DNA of 64,000 nucleotides. Origin: Variovorax beijingensis. GTDB lineage: Bacteria; Pseudomonadota; Gammaproteobacteria; Burkholderiales; Burkholderiaceae_C. Shown here piece by piece: positions 45,774 to 54,900 of the stretch. Position numbers and translations under genes: made by a program. Below the pieces are notes generated by a model. That model was not told the origin of the DNA, did no database searches, and was given only the letters and a program-made list of their open reading frames with translations. The stretch lies in assembly GCF_003951285.1 (NCBI RefSeq), contig NZ_RXFQ01000022.1:1-64000 (forward strand), read 5' to 3'. Each line of letters starts with the position of its first letter. Position 1 is the first letter of the stretch.

Positions 45774-47569
45774 GCAGTCGCCTCCTGCCCTGCCGGCGTC
45801 ATCTTCAGCAGGAATTTCTGCATGTCCCACGCGCCGGTCGGGCAGCGCTCGGCGCACAGGCCGCAGTGCAGGCAGACGTCCTCGTCCTTGACCATCACGC
45901 GGCCCGTCTTGAGCCCGCCCGAGACGTAAAGGTCCTGCGCCAGGTTGAGCGTCGGCGCCTTGAGCCGCTGGCGCAGATCCGCCTCGTCGCCGTTGGTGGT
46001 GAAGCTGATGCAGTCCATCGGGCAGATGTCCACGCAGGCATCGCATTCGATGCAGGCGGATTCGGTGAACACCGTCTGCACGTCGCAGTTCAGGCAACGC
46101 TCGGCCTCCTTGAAGGCGGTGGCGGCGTCGAAGCCCAGTTCCACCTCCACCGCGATGCTGGCCAGCGCCTTCTCGGCCTTCGCCCACGGCACCTTGTAGC
46201 GCAGGTCGTTGGAGGTGTCGTTGTCGTAGCTCCACTCGTGGATGCCCATCTTCTGCGAGACCAGGTTGGTCATGGGCGCCGGACGCACATAGACCGGCTC
46301 GGCGCGCAGCAGCTTGTCGATCGACACCGCCGCTTCATGGCCGTGGGCCACGGCCGTGATGATGTTCTTCGGGCCGAAGGCCGCATCGCCGCCGAAGAAC
46401 ACGTGGGGCACCGTCGACTGGAAGGTGTTCCTGTCGAGCGTGGGCAGGCCCGACCTGTCGAAGGCGATGCCGCAATCGCGCTCGATCCACGGGAACGCGT
46501 TCTCCTGGCCCACCGCCACCAGCACCTCGTCGCATTCGAACCAGGCGTCGGGCTCGCCGGTGGGCACCAGCGTGCGGCGTCCCTGCGCGTCGTACTCGGC
46601 GCGGACCCGCTCGAAGGTCATGCCCAGCAGCCGGCCCTGGTCGTGGACAAAGGCCTTGGGCACGTGGAAGTCGATGATCGGAATGCCTTCGTGCTGCGCG
46701 TCTTCCTTCTCCCAGGGCGAGGCCTTCATTTCGTCGAAGCCGCTGCGCACGATCACCTTCACGTCGCTGCCGCCCAGGCGCCGGGCCGAGCGGCAGCAGT
46801 CCATCGCCGTGTTGCCGCCGCCCAGCACGATCACGCGCTGGCCGATGCGGCTCACGTGGCCGAAGGACACGGAATTGAGCCAGTCGATGCCGATGTGGAT
46901 GCCGGCCGCCGCTTCCCGCCGCCCGGGAATGTCCAGGTCGCGTCCGCGCGGCGCGCCGCAGCCGACGAAGATCGCGTCCCATCCCTGGGCCATCAGCGCC
47001 TTCATCGAGCCGATGCGCTCGCCGCCGCGGAATTCGACGCCCAGGTCCAGGATGTAGCCGGTCTCCTCGTCGATCACCGATTCCGGCAACCGAAAGCGCG
47101 GGATCTGCGTGCGGATGAAGCCGCCGGCCTTGGCCTCTTCGTCGAACACCGTCACTTCGTAGCCCAGCGGCGCCAGGTCGCGCGCGACGGTGAGCGAGGC
47201 CGGACCGGCGCCGACGCAGGCGATGCGCTTGCCGTTCTTCGGCGCCGGCTTGGGCATGCGCGCGCGCACGTCGTCCTTCATGTCGGCCGCCACGCGCTTG
47301 AGGCGGCAGATCGCCACCGGCTCGGGATCCTTCGCGTTGCTTTGTTCGACCCGCCCGCGCCGGCAGGCCGGCTCGCAAGGCCGGTCGCAGGTGCGCCCGA
47401 GGATGCCGGGAAAGACGTTGGACACCCAGTTGACCATGTAGGCGTCGCCGTAGCGGCGCTGCGCGATCATGCGGATGTATTCGGGGACGGGGGTGTGCGC
47501 CGGACAGGCGTACTGGCAATCGACGACCTTGTGGAAATAGGCCGGGTTGGCAATGTCGGTTCGCTGCAA
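45770..47569 (-). CDS. GltD-like FAD/NAD(P) oxidoreductase with N- and C-terminal iron-sulfur domains
   Basis: 599 aa from TTG 47569, which has a perfect AGGAGG 6 nt upstream. N-terminal [4Fe-4S] region (DCQYACPAHTPV, TCDRPCEPACRRG), FAD fold (VGAGPASLTVARDL near 117), NAD(P) fold (VLGGGNTAMDCCRSARRLGG near 255). Two C-terminal ferredoxin-type clusters follow (CIECDACVDICPMDC, CLHCGLCAERCPTG near 515-580). It overlaps the korA start by 4 bp. Probably passes electrons between NAD(P)H and the 2-oxoacid oxidoreductase in place of a free ferredoxin; it is not a glutamate synthase because no large subunit is present. Confidence 0.85.
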   Translation of the reverse strand: MQRTDIANPAYFHKVVDCQYACPAHTPVPEYIRMIAQRRYGDAYMVNWVSNVFPGILGRTCDRPCEPACRRGRVEQSNAKDPEPVAICRLKRVAADMKDDVRARMPKPAPKNGKRIACVGAGPASLTVARDLAPLGYEVTVFDEEAKAGGFIRTQIPRFRLPESVIDEETGYILDLGVEFRGGERIGSMKALMAQGWDAIFVGCGAPRGRDLDIPGRREAAAGIHIGIDWLNSVSFGHVSRIGQRVIVLGGGNTAMDCCRSARRLGGSDVKVIVRSGFDEMKASPWEKEDAQHEGIPIIDFHVPKAFVHDQGRLLGMTFERVRAEYDAQGRRTLVPTGEPDAWFECDEVLVAVGQENAFPWIERDCGIAFDRSGLPTLDRNTFQSTVPHVFFGGDAAFGPKNIITAVAHGHEAAVSIDKLLRAEPVYVRPAPMTNLVSQKMGIHEWSYDNDTSNDLRYKVPWAKAEKALASIAVEVELGFDAATAFKEAERCLNCDVQTVFTESACIECDACVDICPMDCISFTTNGDEADLRQRLKAPTLNLAQDLYVSGGLKTGRVMVKDEDVCLHCGLCAERCPTGAWDMQKFLLKMTPAGQEATA

Positions 47570-47683
47570 GGCGTGCCTCCTGACAGTCGCCCGGGACCCC
47601 GGAGGGGCCGGCGAGCGGCGCTGCGACAAGTATGCGCCGCGCCGGCCGCCGCAGCGCCTTGGTGAAATCCCGCAGGCGCCCCG

Positions 47684-48145
47684 CTACCGGCGATACATGT
47701 AGACCTGCCCCTGGACGCCGTGTCCGAGCTGCGTCGCACCGGACGAGACCGGGTCGAGCCTGCAGCACGCCTCGACCGAATCGACATGCGACTGCGGCAC
47801 CACGATCATGACTTCGCGCAGGCCCGAATCGAAGGCGTAGTCGACCAGGACGTCGGCGACCTGCGTCAGCAGCTCCGCGGAGGCATGCGCCTCGCTCAGC
47901 GTCACGCAGACATGCCCGATGCCCGCCACGGCCTCGGAACGCGGCTCGAGGATCGCATTGGCCATGCCGATGCGCTCGCCGTCGTCGGACAGGACGTCGA
48001 AGAAAACCACGGGCGCGCCGGTGGCCACGTAGGTCTTCTGCGAACGGGCGGCAATCTGGAACCCCTCTCCCACCATGCTGGCCGGAAGAACGATCTCTTC
48101 CTCCAGCGCCGGAGCACGAAGCAACGAACGGGCTGGACTGGTCAT
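47684..48145 (-). CDS. Possible GNAT-fold N-acetyltransferase
   Basis: 153 aa from ATG 48145 behind GGAGGTC. The run from strand VVFFDVLSDDGERIGMANAI through IGHVCVTLSEAHAS, LLTQVADVLVDYAFDSG to REVMIVVPQSHVDSVEACCR has the strand-helix order of GNAT acetyltransferases, but a clear acetyl-CoA pyrophosphate loop (QxxGxG/A) is not visible. Divergent from the DUF4256 gene; lies upstream of the kor operon with a 114-bp gap and may be unrelated to it. Confidence 0.45.
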   Translation of the reverse strand: MTSPARSLLRAPALEEEIVLPASMVGEGFQIAARSQKTYVATGAPVVFFDVLSDDGERIGMANAILEPRSEAVAGIGHVCVTLSEAHASAELLTQVADVLVDYAFDSGLREVMIVVPQSHVDSVEACCRLDPVSSGATQLGHGVQGQVYMYRR

Positions 48146-48275
48146 GATGAGACCTCCATCGGCGAGCCATTTCCTGCGCCGGGCCAAAAGAATAATCCCG
48201 CGTGCCGCGCATGTCATCTGGCAAACTGTCACGCGCACGGCACAGCTGCAACCGATCCAAACTCTTCGAGAAACC

Positions 48276-48821
48276 ATGAAGGCGCAAGAACGGGAAGTGC
48301 TTCTTGAGGCACTGCAGGCTCGCTTCGAGAACAACATGCACCGGCACAAGGCCATCGCATGGGCCGACGTGCAGGCCAGGCTCGAGGCCCATCCCGGCGC
48401 GCTGAAGTCGCTGCACGAAATGGAGGCCACGGGCGGGGAACCCGACGTCATCGGCCAGGACAAGAAGACCGGCGGCCTCACGTTCTGCGATTGCTCCGCG
48501 GAGACCCCCGACGGCCGCCGCAGCCTCTGCTACGACCGCGAAGCGCTCGACGCCCGCAAGGAACACAAGCCGCAGAGCAGCGCGGTCGAGGTGGCCGCCG
48601 CGATGGGCATCGAGCTTCTCACCGAGGAACAGTACCGGGAACTGCAGACGCTCGGCGAGTTCGACCTCAAGACCTCGAGCTGGATCGCGACACCCCCCGA
48701 CCTCCGGGCGCTCGGCGGCGCCCTCTTCGGCGATCGGCGCTATGGCCGGGTGTTCGTCTATCACAACGGCGCGCAGTCGTACTACACGGCCAGGGGCTTC
48801 CGCGGAGCGCTTCGCGTGTAG
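48276..48821 (+). CDS. DUF4256-family cytoplasmic protein
   Basis: 181 aa from ATG 48276. Matches the uncharacterised DUF4256 layout: an N-terminal helix with LQARFENNMHRHK, a central TFCDCSAETPDGRRSLCYDR segment, LLTEEQYRELQTLGEFDLKT, and the C-terminal block YGRVFVYHNGAQSYYTARGF. No enzymatic motif is known. Divergent from the GNAT-like gene and convergent with the tannase gene. Confidence 0.75.
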   Translation: MKAQEREVLLEALQARFENNMHRHKAIAWADVQARLEAHPGALKSLHEMEATGGEPDVIGQDKKTGGLTFCDCSAETPDGRRSLCYDREALDARKEHKPQSSAVEVAAAMGIELLTEEQYRELQTLGEFDLKTSSWIATPPDLRALGGALFGDRRYGRVFVYHNGAQSYYTARGFRGALRV

Positions 48822-48827
48822 GCCCTC

Positions 48828-50621
48828 CTACCTGCAGGCGAAGCTGGCAGCCGATTCGAGATCGCCGCCGACGTAGCTCGCCACTTTCGGATACGGGCAC
48901 AGGGGCCGCGTGCGGGCGGCCGACCAGCCGGCGGGCAGCTCCGCGTTGACCACGTTGGCACCCGCCCCCCGCGCGGCGGCGACCACGGAATCGGGCGCCT
49001 TGCCCTTCTCCACCCAGGCCACCAGCGGCGTCAGCATGTCGAACTGGTCCGTGGCCGGGCCCCGTCCGCAATGGTTCATGCCGGGCACCGGGAAGAATCG
49101 CGCAAAGCCGGAGGCATCGCCGCCATTGGCCGCGCGCAGTTCGTCGTACCAGCGCGTCGTGTCGTCCGAGGAGAACACCGCGTCGCTCGTGCCGTGGTAG
49201 ACCATGAGCTTGCTGCCGCGGTCGCGCAGCGCCGCGAGGTTGCCCGGGTTCGGCGGTGTCATGAAGGACATGGCCGATTCCGTGTAGAGCGCGGTGGTCG
49301 CGAAGATGCCCGGCGCATCCGCGTCCATGCTGAAGCCCAGCGCAAAGTCGATGCCCGGCGGACGGCTCGTGCCCAGCGGCGGCGCACTGAACACGAACCC
49401 GACCGCGGCCGTGTCCAGGTTCTGCGAATTGGCGAACTCCCATTGCCGCCAATCGGCGCCGTTGATGCCCGCGTCATACGGGAAGCTGCTGTAGAGCGCG
49501 GCGCCCGCGGTGTTGCGCGCACCGCCGAAGACGTTGTCGAGCACGGTCTTCTGCGCGGCCGTGAGGCAACTGCCGTCGCGCGCGCCGCTGCAGGTGGGGA
49601 CGTCGGTGGCCAGCTTGAAGGCCGCCTTGCAGGCCTGCACATCCGCGACGATGCCGTCGGTTGCGCCGTCCAGTGCATCGCACTTCGACCGCACGGCGCC
49701 GGCGACCGTGTCCATCTCCGCCTGCGTGAAGGCCGTCTGCAGGTCCGGCTTGCCGGCCGGCGTGTTGGCGGTCGTCACCTGGGCGTACTGCTGGACGCCG
49801 TAGAGCTGCGCGACCGCGGCCTTCGGCAGGTTGAAACCGGGATTGCCCGCCAGGATGCCGTCGTACTCGTTGGCGGACCGCGCGGCCGCCACCATCGCGT
49901 GGCGGCCGCCGTTCGAGCAGCCGCCGAAGTAGGAGCGGTCGGCCCCGCGGCCATAGGCCTTGGCGATCAGGTTCTTGGCCATCGGCGTCAGTTGCGCGAC
50001 GGCGTTGTAGCCGTAGTCCAGGCGCGCCTGCGGATCGATGCCGAAGACCGGATTCTGCGCGCCGGAGTGGCCCGCATCGGAGCTGATCACGGCAAAGCCC
50101 ATGTGCAGCGCCGTGGTCGTGGGCGACCCGCCCCCGACACCGCCCGTGGCCGGCGCCACGCTCCCGTCCAGCCCGCCGTTGGCCTGGTAGAAGAAGCGCC
50201 CGTTCCAGTCGACCGGCAGGCGCATCTCGAAGCCGATCGCATAGGTGCGGCCGTCGACGCTGCTGGTGCGCTCGTTCATCTTTCCCTGCACCAGGCAGTG
50301 CGCCGGCGTGGGCGTGCTCACGCCCGCCACCGTGAGGGTGCCGGCCGCGACCGAAGTGATGCTGGTGTAGGCCGTCCCGTTGAAGGCGGCCTTGCTCGCG
50401 AGGTCGCTGCACGACTGCAGCGTGCCGGGGCGAGCCTCCGGGGACGCCGCGGGCGGCGAAGCGGCGGGCGCAGGCGCCGGCGCGTCCGGCGCGGCCGGAA
50501 CAACCGGCAGGAACGCAAAGCCGCTGCCCCCGCCGCCGCCTCCACCGCAGGCCGCGAGCAATGCGGCCGCACCCACCGCGGCCCATGCCGGCCGCCACGA
50601 CGATGACACGATGTGATCCAT
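48828..50621 (-). CDS. Tannase/feruloyl-esterase-family lipoprotein
   Basis: 597 aa from ATG 50621 with a lipobox ending at Cys25 and a long Gly/Pro/Ala linker to about 65. The tannase-family CS-D-HC triad is present: Cys235-Ser236 in GGCSNGGR, the Asp in YHGTSDAVFS, and His-Cys in GMNHCGRG, where the two Cys normally form a disulfide beneath the triad. Hydrolyses phenolic (galloyl or feruloyl) esters, here outside the cytoplasm. Bacterial relatives are 500-600 aa. Its promoter region has an inverted GGTTAT repeat. Confidence 0.85.
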   Translation of the reverse strand: MDHIVSSSWRPAWAAVGAAALLAACGGGGGGGSGFAFLPVVPAAPDAPAPAPAASPPAASPEARPGTLQSCSDLASKAAFNGTAYTSITSVAAGTLTVAGVSTPTPAHCLVQGKMNERTSSVDGRTYAIGFEMRLPVDWNGRFFYQANGGLDGSVAPATGGVGGGSPTTTALHMGFAVISSDAGHSGAQNPVFGIDPQARLDYGYNAVAQLTPMAKNLIAKAYGRGADRSYFGGCSNGGRHAMVAAARSANEYDGILAGNPGFNLPKAAVAQLYGVQQYAQVTTANTPAGKPDLQTAFTQAEMDTVAGAVRSKCDALDGATDGIVADVQACKAAFKLATDVPTCSGARDGSCLTAAQKTVLDNVFGGARNTAGAALYSSFPYDAGINGADWRQWEFANSQNLDTAAVGFVFSAPPLGTSRPPGIDFALGFSMDADAPGIFATTALYTESAMSFMTPPNPGNLAALRDRGSKLMVYHGTSDAVFSSDDTTRWYDELRAANGGDASGFARFFPVPGMNHCGRGPATDQFDMLTPLVAWVEKGKAPDSVVAAARGAGANVVNAELPAGWSAARTRPLCPYPKVASYVGGDLESAASFACR

Positions 50622-50660
50622 GCTTGTCTCCTCGGCCGGCGGCGCTTCGTCGGCCACAAA

Positions 50661-50699
50661 GGTTATTGAAGATAACCAATATAGTTTTGATTCATAACC
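50661..50699. promoter_or_regulatory. Inverted GGTTAT repeat upstream of the tannase gene
   Basis: GGTTAT (50661-50666) and ATAACC (50672-50677) form a dyad with a 5-nt spacer, and a third half-site ATAACC stands at 50694-50699. The site is 40-78 bp before the tannase start, within an A/T-rich promoter-like stretch. The rest of the 373-bp gap up to 50995 holds no recognisable gene. Confidence 0.5.
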
Positions 50700-50994
50700 A
50701 AAAAACGAGGACAAACCCGGATGCCGAGGGATTCGCATCGCGCTGCATGCTTTCGTGTGCGGCCCGACCAGCCGCAGTGAGATCCGGTGATCGCCAGGCT
50801 TTCGCCAAGACCTGCCGGATGCACGCTCAAATCGTCGGCAATCGGGGATTCGGAACAGGCATTTGTCTCGAGCGAGGACCTGAGTTCTATGGAACTTGGG
50901 GAGAGTTAACTCTTTTGTTCGGCCATCACAGGAGGTCCGCAAGGACATTGAATTACATGTGAGGACATGTAGTTACGCCGGACTTCCGGACGAT

Positions 50995-51225
50995 ATGAAG
51001 CTGAAGCGCTCGACAGTGATTTTTTTGATTGCTCTTGTCATCCTGTCTTCGGCGGCAGGTTGGTATGGCTGGGAGCGCGGAAAGCAGCCACGACAAACGG
51101 CCGCGGAAGCATGCAGAAAGCAGTGCCACCCATTGCCCGGGCAAATCAAGGGCGAGAAGCGGATTCCCAACGCGCCCGAAGGGTGGCGCAACTACCCCGT
51201 CCTTCCAGGATGCGTGTGCGGGTAA
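50995..51225 (+). CDS. Small membrane-anchored protein with CxxxC and CxC motifs
   Basis: 76 aa. A single hydrophobic helix (residues 7-24) after MKLKRS suggests an anchor or signal peptide with the rest outside. The exported part has Cys at CRKQC (about 40-44) and CVCG at the very end, which could bind a metal or form disulfides. No family recognised. It stands alone between the tannase promoter and the convergent Crp gene; an upstream GAGGACATG-like stretch lies about 30 bp before it, but no strong ribosome binding site is next to the start. Confidence 0.45.
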   Translation: MKLKRSTVIFLIALVILSSAAGWYGWERGKQPRQTAAEACRKQCHPLPGQIKGEKRIPNAPEGWRNYPVLPGCVCG

Positions 51226-51292
51226 AGCCCGACCCGCACGCTCCCAAGCGGCACTGTCAGCTTGTTGGGTTGTCCGAACGAAATGCCGACTG

Positions 51293-52006
51293 TCAGCTGC
51301 AAGGCGACGGCGACCCGGCGCCTTCCTCACCAAGGTAGTTGCGCAGGCCTTCAAGATCGATCACCTCGACGCCGCCGTGTTCCACCCGCAGCAGGCCTGC
51401 GCGCTCGAGCGCATGCAGTGCCCGGTTGGCGCGCTGGCGCGAGACCGCGGACAAGAGGCCGATCTCGTCCTGGGTCAGGCGTATGAAGCTGCTCGCCTGC
51501 GGATAGAGGATCGGGTCGAACAGGCTGGCCAGGCAGCGTGCAATGCGCGCGTCGGGGCCCAGCAGGCGGTCGAACTCCATGAGTCCGATGAACAGGCTCA
51601 GGCGGGCATTGATGTGCGACAGGAGGAACCGGTCGAAGTCGAGGTTCGTCGACACCAGGCGTTCGAAGGTATGGCGCGGCACGCAGGCCACGCGCGTCGG
51701 ACGCATGGCCACGCCGTCGTAGCGCCACGGACCGGGCTTCAGCAGCGACCCTTCGCCGGCCCAGCCGCCGGAGGTCACGCCGGTGAAAGTGGAGACGCGG
51801 CCATCGGCCAGGGAGAGCGACATCTTCACCAGGCCCTCGATGACGCCGAGCCAGAGGTCCGCGGGCTCGCCGCGACGCATCACGAAACCGCCGGCCGGCA
51901 ACTCGCGCTCGTACGACTCGCGCACCACGCGGTCGAGCTCCTCGGCCGCCAGGGTCTGCGCCCACAAGCTCTCGCGGAGCATGGTCTCCATGGCCTTCGC
52001 CGGCAT
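51293..52006 (-). CDS. Crp/Fnr-family transcriptional regulator
   Basis: 237 aa: cyclic-nucleotide-type beta-roll (about 30-125, FVMRRGEPADLWLGVIEGLV) and winged helix (about 165-225, LTQDEIGLLSAVSRQRANRA). No N-terminal Cys cluster for an iron-sulfur centre, so not an Fnr oxygen sensor. Divergent from the molybdenum hydroxylase genes at 52165, separated by 158 bp, and probably their regulator. Confidence 0.85.
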   Translation of the reverse strand: MPAKAMETMLRESLWAQTLAAEELDRVVRESYERELPAGGFVMRRGEPADLWLGVIEGLVKMSLSLADGRVSTFTGVTSGGWAGEGSLLKPGPWRYDGVAMRPTRVACVPRHTFERLVSTNLDFDRFLLSHINARLSLFIGLMEFDRLLGPDARIARCLASLFDPILYPQASSFIRLTQDEIGLLSAVSRQRANRALHALERAGLLRVEHGGVEVIDLEGLRNYLGEEGAGSPSPCS

Positions 52007-52164
52007 TCGTGTTTCCTCGCTCGCTGGCCCGCTCTTCCACCCGCGCCGGCCCTGCGTGGGGAGGCCTGTGGGCGCGTAAGAAATGTCTTCAAAAAGACAT
52101 TTTTGGCGCGGCGATCATGCCATATTGGCCCCCGTTCGCCACAACCATAAGACAGGAGACAAGG

Positions 52165-54345
52165 ATGGAACATCCGGAATCCGGCACGGGCCCCACGCCT
52201 GCGCCATCTCATGACGAACCGCCCGGCATGCGCCGGCGCGACCTGCTGGGATACGCGGCCTCTGCGCCGCTGATTTCAGCCGCCGCGGGACTCGGCGGCC
52301 TGGCGGCTCCTGCGTCGGCGCAGGCCGCGATACTGCCGATGACCCCGCCCGACACGACCGACCTGGTCGACATCGGCGATGCGGTGACGGTGACAGCGCT
52401 GCCGACCATGCCGCTGGTCAAGGTGAGCAAGCTTGCGAACGGCCGCGTCCGGCTGGAGCTGCCGCGCTTCGAGTCGGGCCAGGGCATCGCCACCGCCGCC
52501 GCGATGATGCTGGCCGACAAGCTGGGCCTGCCGCTGAACGCGATCGAGGTCGGCTCCGCCGACGCCAGCCCGGAGCTGCTGTACAACCAGCTCACCGGAG
52601 GCTCCTCGAGCGTGCGCTCGCTGCATGCCGGCATGCCGCTGATCGGCGGGCTGGCCACGGGCTCCGCCAACGCGGTGGTCGGCCAGCGCGTGACGCGGCT
52701 CGACGCGCTGGACATCGTGACCGGACGCAAGAAGTTCACGCTCGACCAGGCCGTGCCCGACGCGAAGCCGACCATGGTGTGCCGGCCGCCCACCATCAAC
52801 GGCCAGTTCGTGCGCATCAACAACACGACCGCGGTGATGGGCATGCCCGGCGTCCTGGGCATCGCGCCGATTCCCGCCACCAACGGCATCGTGCCCACAC
52901 CGCCCGGTGTGGCGGTGATGGCCGAGACCTTCGGGCAGGCCTGGGCCGCGGTGAATGCGCTCGACGTCACCTGGACCGCGGGCGCGGTCGCCGGCGAGTC
53001 CAACGCCAGCATCCAGCAGAAGCTCAAATCCGCGCTGCTGCCCTTCCTGCTGCCACCGCTGGGCGCGCTGACGGTCGAGGGAGAGTTCGAGTTCGCGGCG
53101 GTCTCGCACTGCCCGATGGAAACGGAATGCGCCATTGCCGACGTGCGCGCCGACCGCGCCGAGATCTGGTCCGGCCTGCAGAGCCCGATCGTCACGCAGC
53201 AGGCGGTGGCCGCCGACCTGGGCCTGCCGCTGGACAAGGTCAAGGTGCATGCCGTGCCCTCCGGCGGCTCCTTCGGGCGCCGGCTGTTCTGGGACGCGAC
53301 GCTGCAAGCGGTACAGATCTCCAAGGCGCTGGGCCGGCCCTGCCGCCTGATGTACCACCGCACCGACGACATGCGCCACGGCCGCGTGCGCCCGCCCATG
53401 TTCCATCGGGCGCGCGCCACGATGCTGCTGGGCCAGGTCATCTCTTTCGAGCAGCGCATCGCCGGAGTGCGGCTCGATACGCGCCACGGCTTCGGCGAGA
53501 TGCTGGGCGCCGCGGCCATCGCGCTGCCGAACGGCTTTCCGCAGACGGTGGGCAACTTCGCCATCGAGCAGGCCATGTTCAAGACCATGGTCACTTCGCC
53601 GTACAACTTCGGCGTCACCACCAAGCTGCTGACGCCGGTCGCGATGGACATCAACACCTGCTCCTACCGCTCGGTGCACATCCAGCCCTCGCGCCTGGTG
53701 GAGGAGATCCTGGTCGACGAGATGGCAAGGGCGCTGCGCAAGGACCCGGTCGCCTTTCGCCTCGAATACCTGCGCCTGCCGCGCGCACGCGCGGTGCTGA
53801 AGGCCGTGGCCGAGGCTGCGCAATGGGGCAAGGCCATGCCGCCGGGGTTTGCGCAGGGCGTGGGCGTGCACCAGGAATCGAAGTCCTTCACGGCGTGCAT
53901 CGTCGAGATCGATGCGCGCGTGCCGGCCGACCTCAAGGTGACCCGCGCCACCATCGCGATCGACGTCGGCACCCCCATCAATCCCTCGGGCATCGAGGCG
54001 CAGATGCAGGGCGGCCTGTGCGAGTCGATCTCCATCGTGCTGACGGCCGGCCTGCACATCCAGAACGGCCTGCCGCTGGAAGGCAGCTACTCGCAGTACC
54101 ACTTCGCGCGCATGAAGAACTACCCGAAGGACGTGAAGGTCATCATCATGCCCCCCAGCAGCGGCGAGGCGATCGGCGGCCTGGGCGAGGTGGGCCTGTC
54201 GGCCAGCTCGGGCGCGATCGCCAACGCCTATGCGCGCGCCACCGGCAAGAAGCCGCGAAGTTTTCCGCTGAACTTCCCCGTCGATTTCACCCCCATTCCC
54301 CCGGGCAAGCTGCCCACGCCGGTCACCGTGCCGGTATCCGCCTGA
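52165..54345 (+). CDS. Molybdopterin-binding large subunit of an IorB-type hydroxylase
   Basis: 726 aa from ATG 52165 behind GACAGGAGAC. A twin-arginine signal (MRRRDLLGYAA at about 22-32) exports the folded protein. The fold is that of single-chain-permuted isoquinoline 1-oxidoreductase beta (IorB): GQGIATAAAMMLADKLGLPL, PSGGSFGRRLFWDAT, NTCSYRSVHIQPSRL, GGLGEVGLS (active-site Glu). Binds molybdopterin cytosine dinucleotide and hydroxylates aldehydes or N-heterocycles in the periplasm. Pairs with the iron-sulfur gene 10 bp downstream. Confidence 0.85.
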   Translation: MEHPESGTGPTPAPSHDEPPGMRRRDLLGYAASAPLISAAAGLGGLAAPASAQAAILPMTPPDTTDLVDIGDAVTVTALPTMPLVKVSKLANGRVRLELPRFESGQGIATAAAMMLADKLGLPLNAIEVGSADASPELLYNQLTGGSSSVRSLHAGMPLIGGLATGSANAVVGQRVTRLDALDIVTGRKKFTLDQAVPDAKPTMVCRPPTINGQFVRINNTTAVMGMPGVLGIAPIPATNGIVPTPPGVAVMAETFGQAWAAVNALDVTWTAGAVAGESNASIQQKLKSALLPFLLPPLGALTVEGEFEFAAVSHCPMETECAIADVRADRAEIWSGLQSPIVTQQAVAADLGLPLDKVKVHAVPSGGSFGRRLFWDATLQAVQISKALGRPCRLMYHRTDDMRHGRVRPPMFHRARATMLLGQVISFEQRIAGVRLDTRHGFGEMLGAAAIALPNGFPQTVGNFAIEQAMFKTMVTSPYNFGVTTKLLTPVAMDINTCSYRSVHIQPSRLVEEILVDEMARALRKDPVAFRLEYLRLPRARAVLKAVAEAAQWGKAMPPGFAQGVGVHQESKSFTACIVEIDARVPADLKVTRATIAIDVGTPINPSGIEAQMQGGLCESISIVLTAGLHIQNGLPLEGSYSQYHFARMKNYPKDVKVIIMPPSSGEAIGGLGEVGLSASSGAIANAYARATGKKPRSFPLNFPVDFTPIPPGKLPTPVTVPVSA

Positions 54346-54355
54346 GGAGCCCGCC

Positions 54356-54814
54356 ATGCCCGTGCAATCTTTCAAGGTGAACGGCGGCCACGTCGACGTC
54401 GAGGCGCCCGACGACATGGCCCTGCTCTGGGTGCTGCGCGACAAGCTCGGCATCACCGGCCCGAAGTACGGCTGCGGCATCAACGTGTGCAAGGCCTGCA
54501 CCTGCCACGTGGACGGCAGGGCAGTCACCGCCTGCTCGACGCGGGTGATCGACGTGCGCGGCCGGCAGGTGACGACCATCGAGGGCCTGGCCAACGGCAA
54601 CACGCTGCATCCGGTGCAGCAGGCCTGGATGAACCTCGACGTGCCCCAATGCGGCTTCTGCCAACCGGGCCAGATCATGGCGGCGGTCGACCTGCTGCGG
54701 CGCACCCGCAACCCCACCGACGCGGACATCGACGCCATCGAGAACGTGTGCCGCTGCGGCACCTACGGCCGCGTGCGCGAAGCGATCAAGGCAGCCGCGG
54801 CGATGATGGGGTAG
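54356..54814 (+). CDS. [2Fe-2S] small subunit of the IorAB-type hydroxylase
   Basis: 152 aa with the two cluster motifs of xanthine-oxidase-type small subunits: Cys40, Cys45, Cys48 and Cys60 (YGCGINVCKACTC) and CGFCQPGQ plus CRCGTY further on. It has no signal peptide, so it is probably carried out by the Tat signal of the large subunit, as known for Ior-type enzymes. GAGG precedes ATG 54356. Confidence 0.9.
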   Translation: MPVQSFKVNGGHVDVEAPDDMALLWVLRDKLGITGPKYGCGINVCKACTCHVDGRAVTACSTRVIDVRGRQVTTIEGLANGNTLHPVQQAWMNLDVPQCGFCQPGQIMAAVDLLRRTRNPTDADIDAIENVCRCGTYGRVREAIKAAAAMMG

Positions 54815-54863
54815 CGGGTCGGCGCGCGTCGGCAGGCACAGCTGAAGGGCAATCTGACCAGGT

Positions 54864-54890
54864 CTCCTTCTGCCTGGACGGCAGAAGGAG
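54864..54890 (+). terminator. Strong hairpin between convergent genes
   Basis: CTCCTTCTGCC (54864-54874) and GGCAGAAGGAG (54880-54890) form an 11-bp perfect stem with a 5-nt loop. No T-run follows on either strand, but the placement between the iorA-like stop and the end of the Xre-like gene fits a bidirectional transcription end. Confidence 0.5.
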
Positions 54891-54900
54891 GCCGCCCCAC

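Noticed and set aside
45770..47569. Glutamate synthase small subunit
   Set aside because: The GltD-like fold is present but there is no large subunit, and two extra C-terminal iron-sulfur motifs plus overlap with korA indicate an electron-transfer partner instead.
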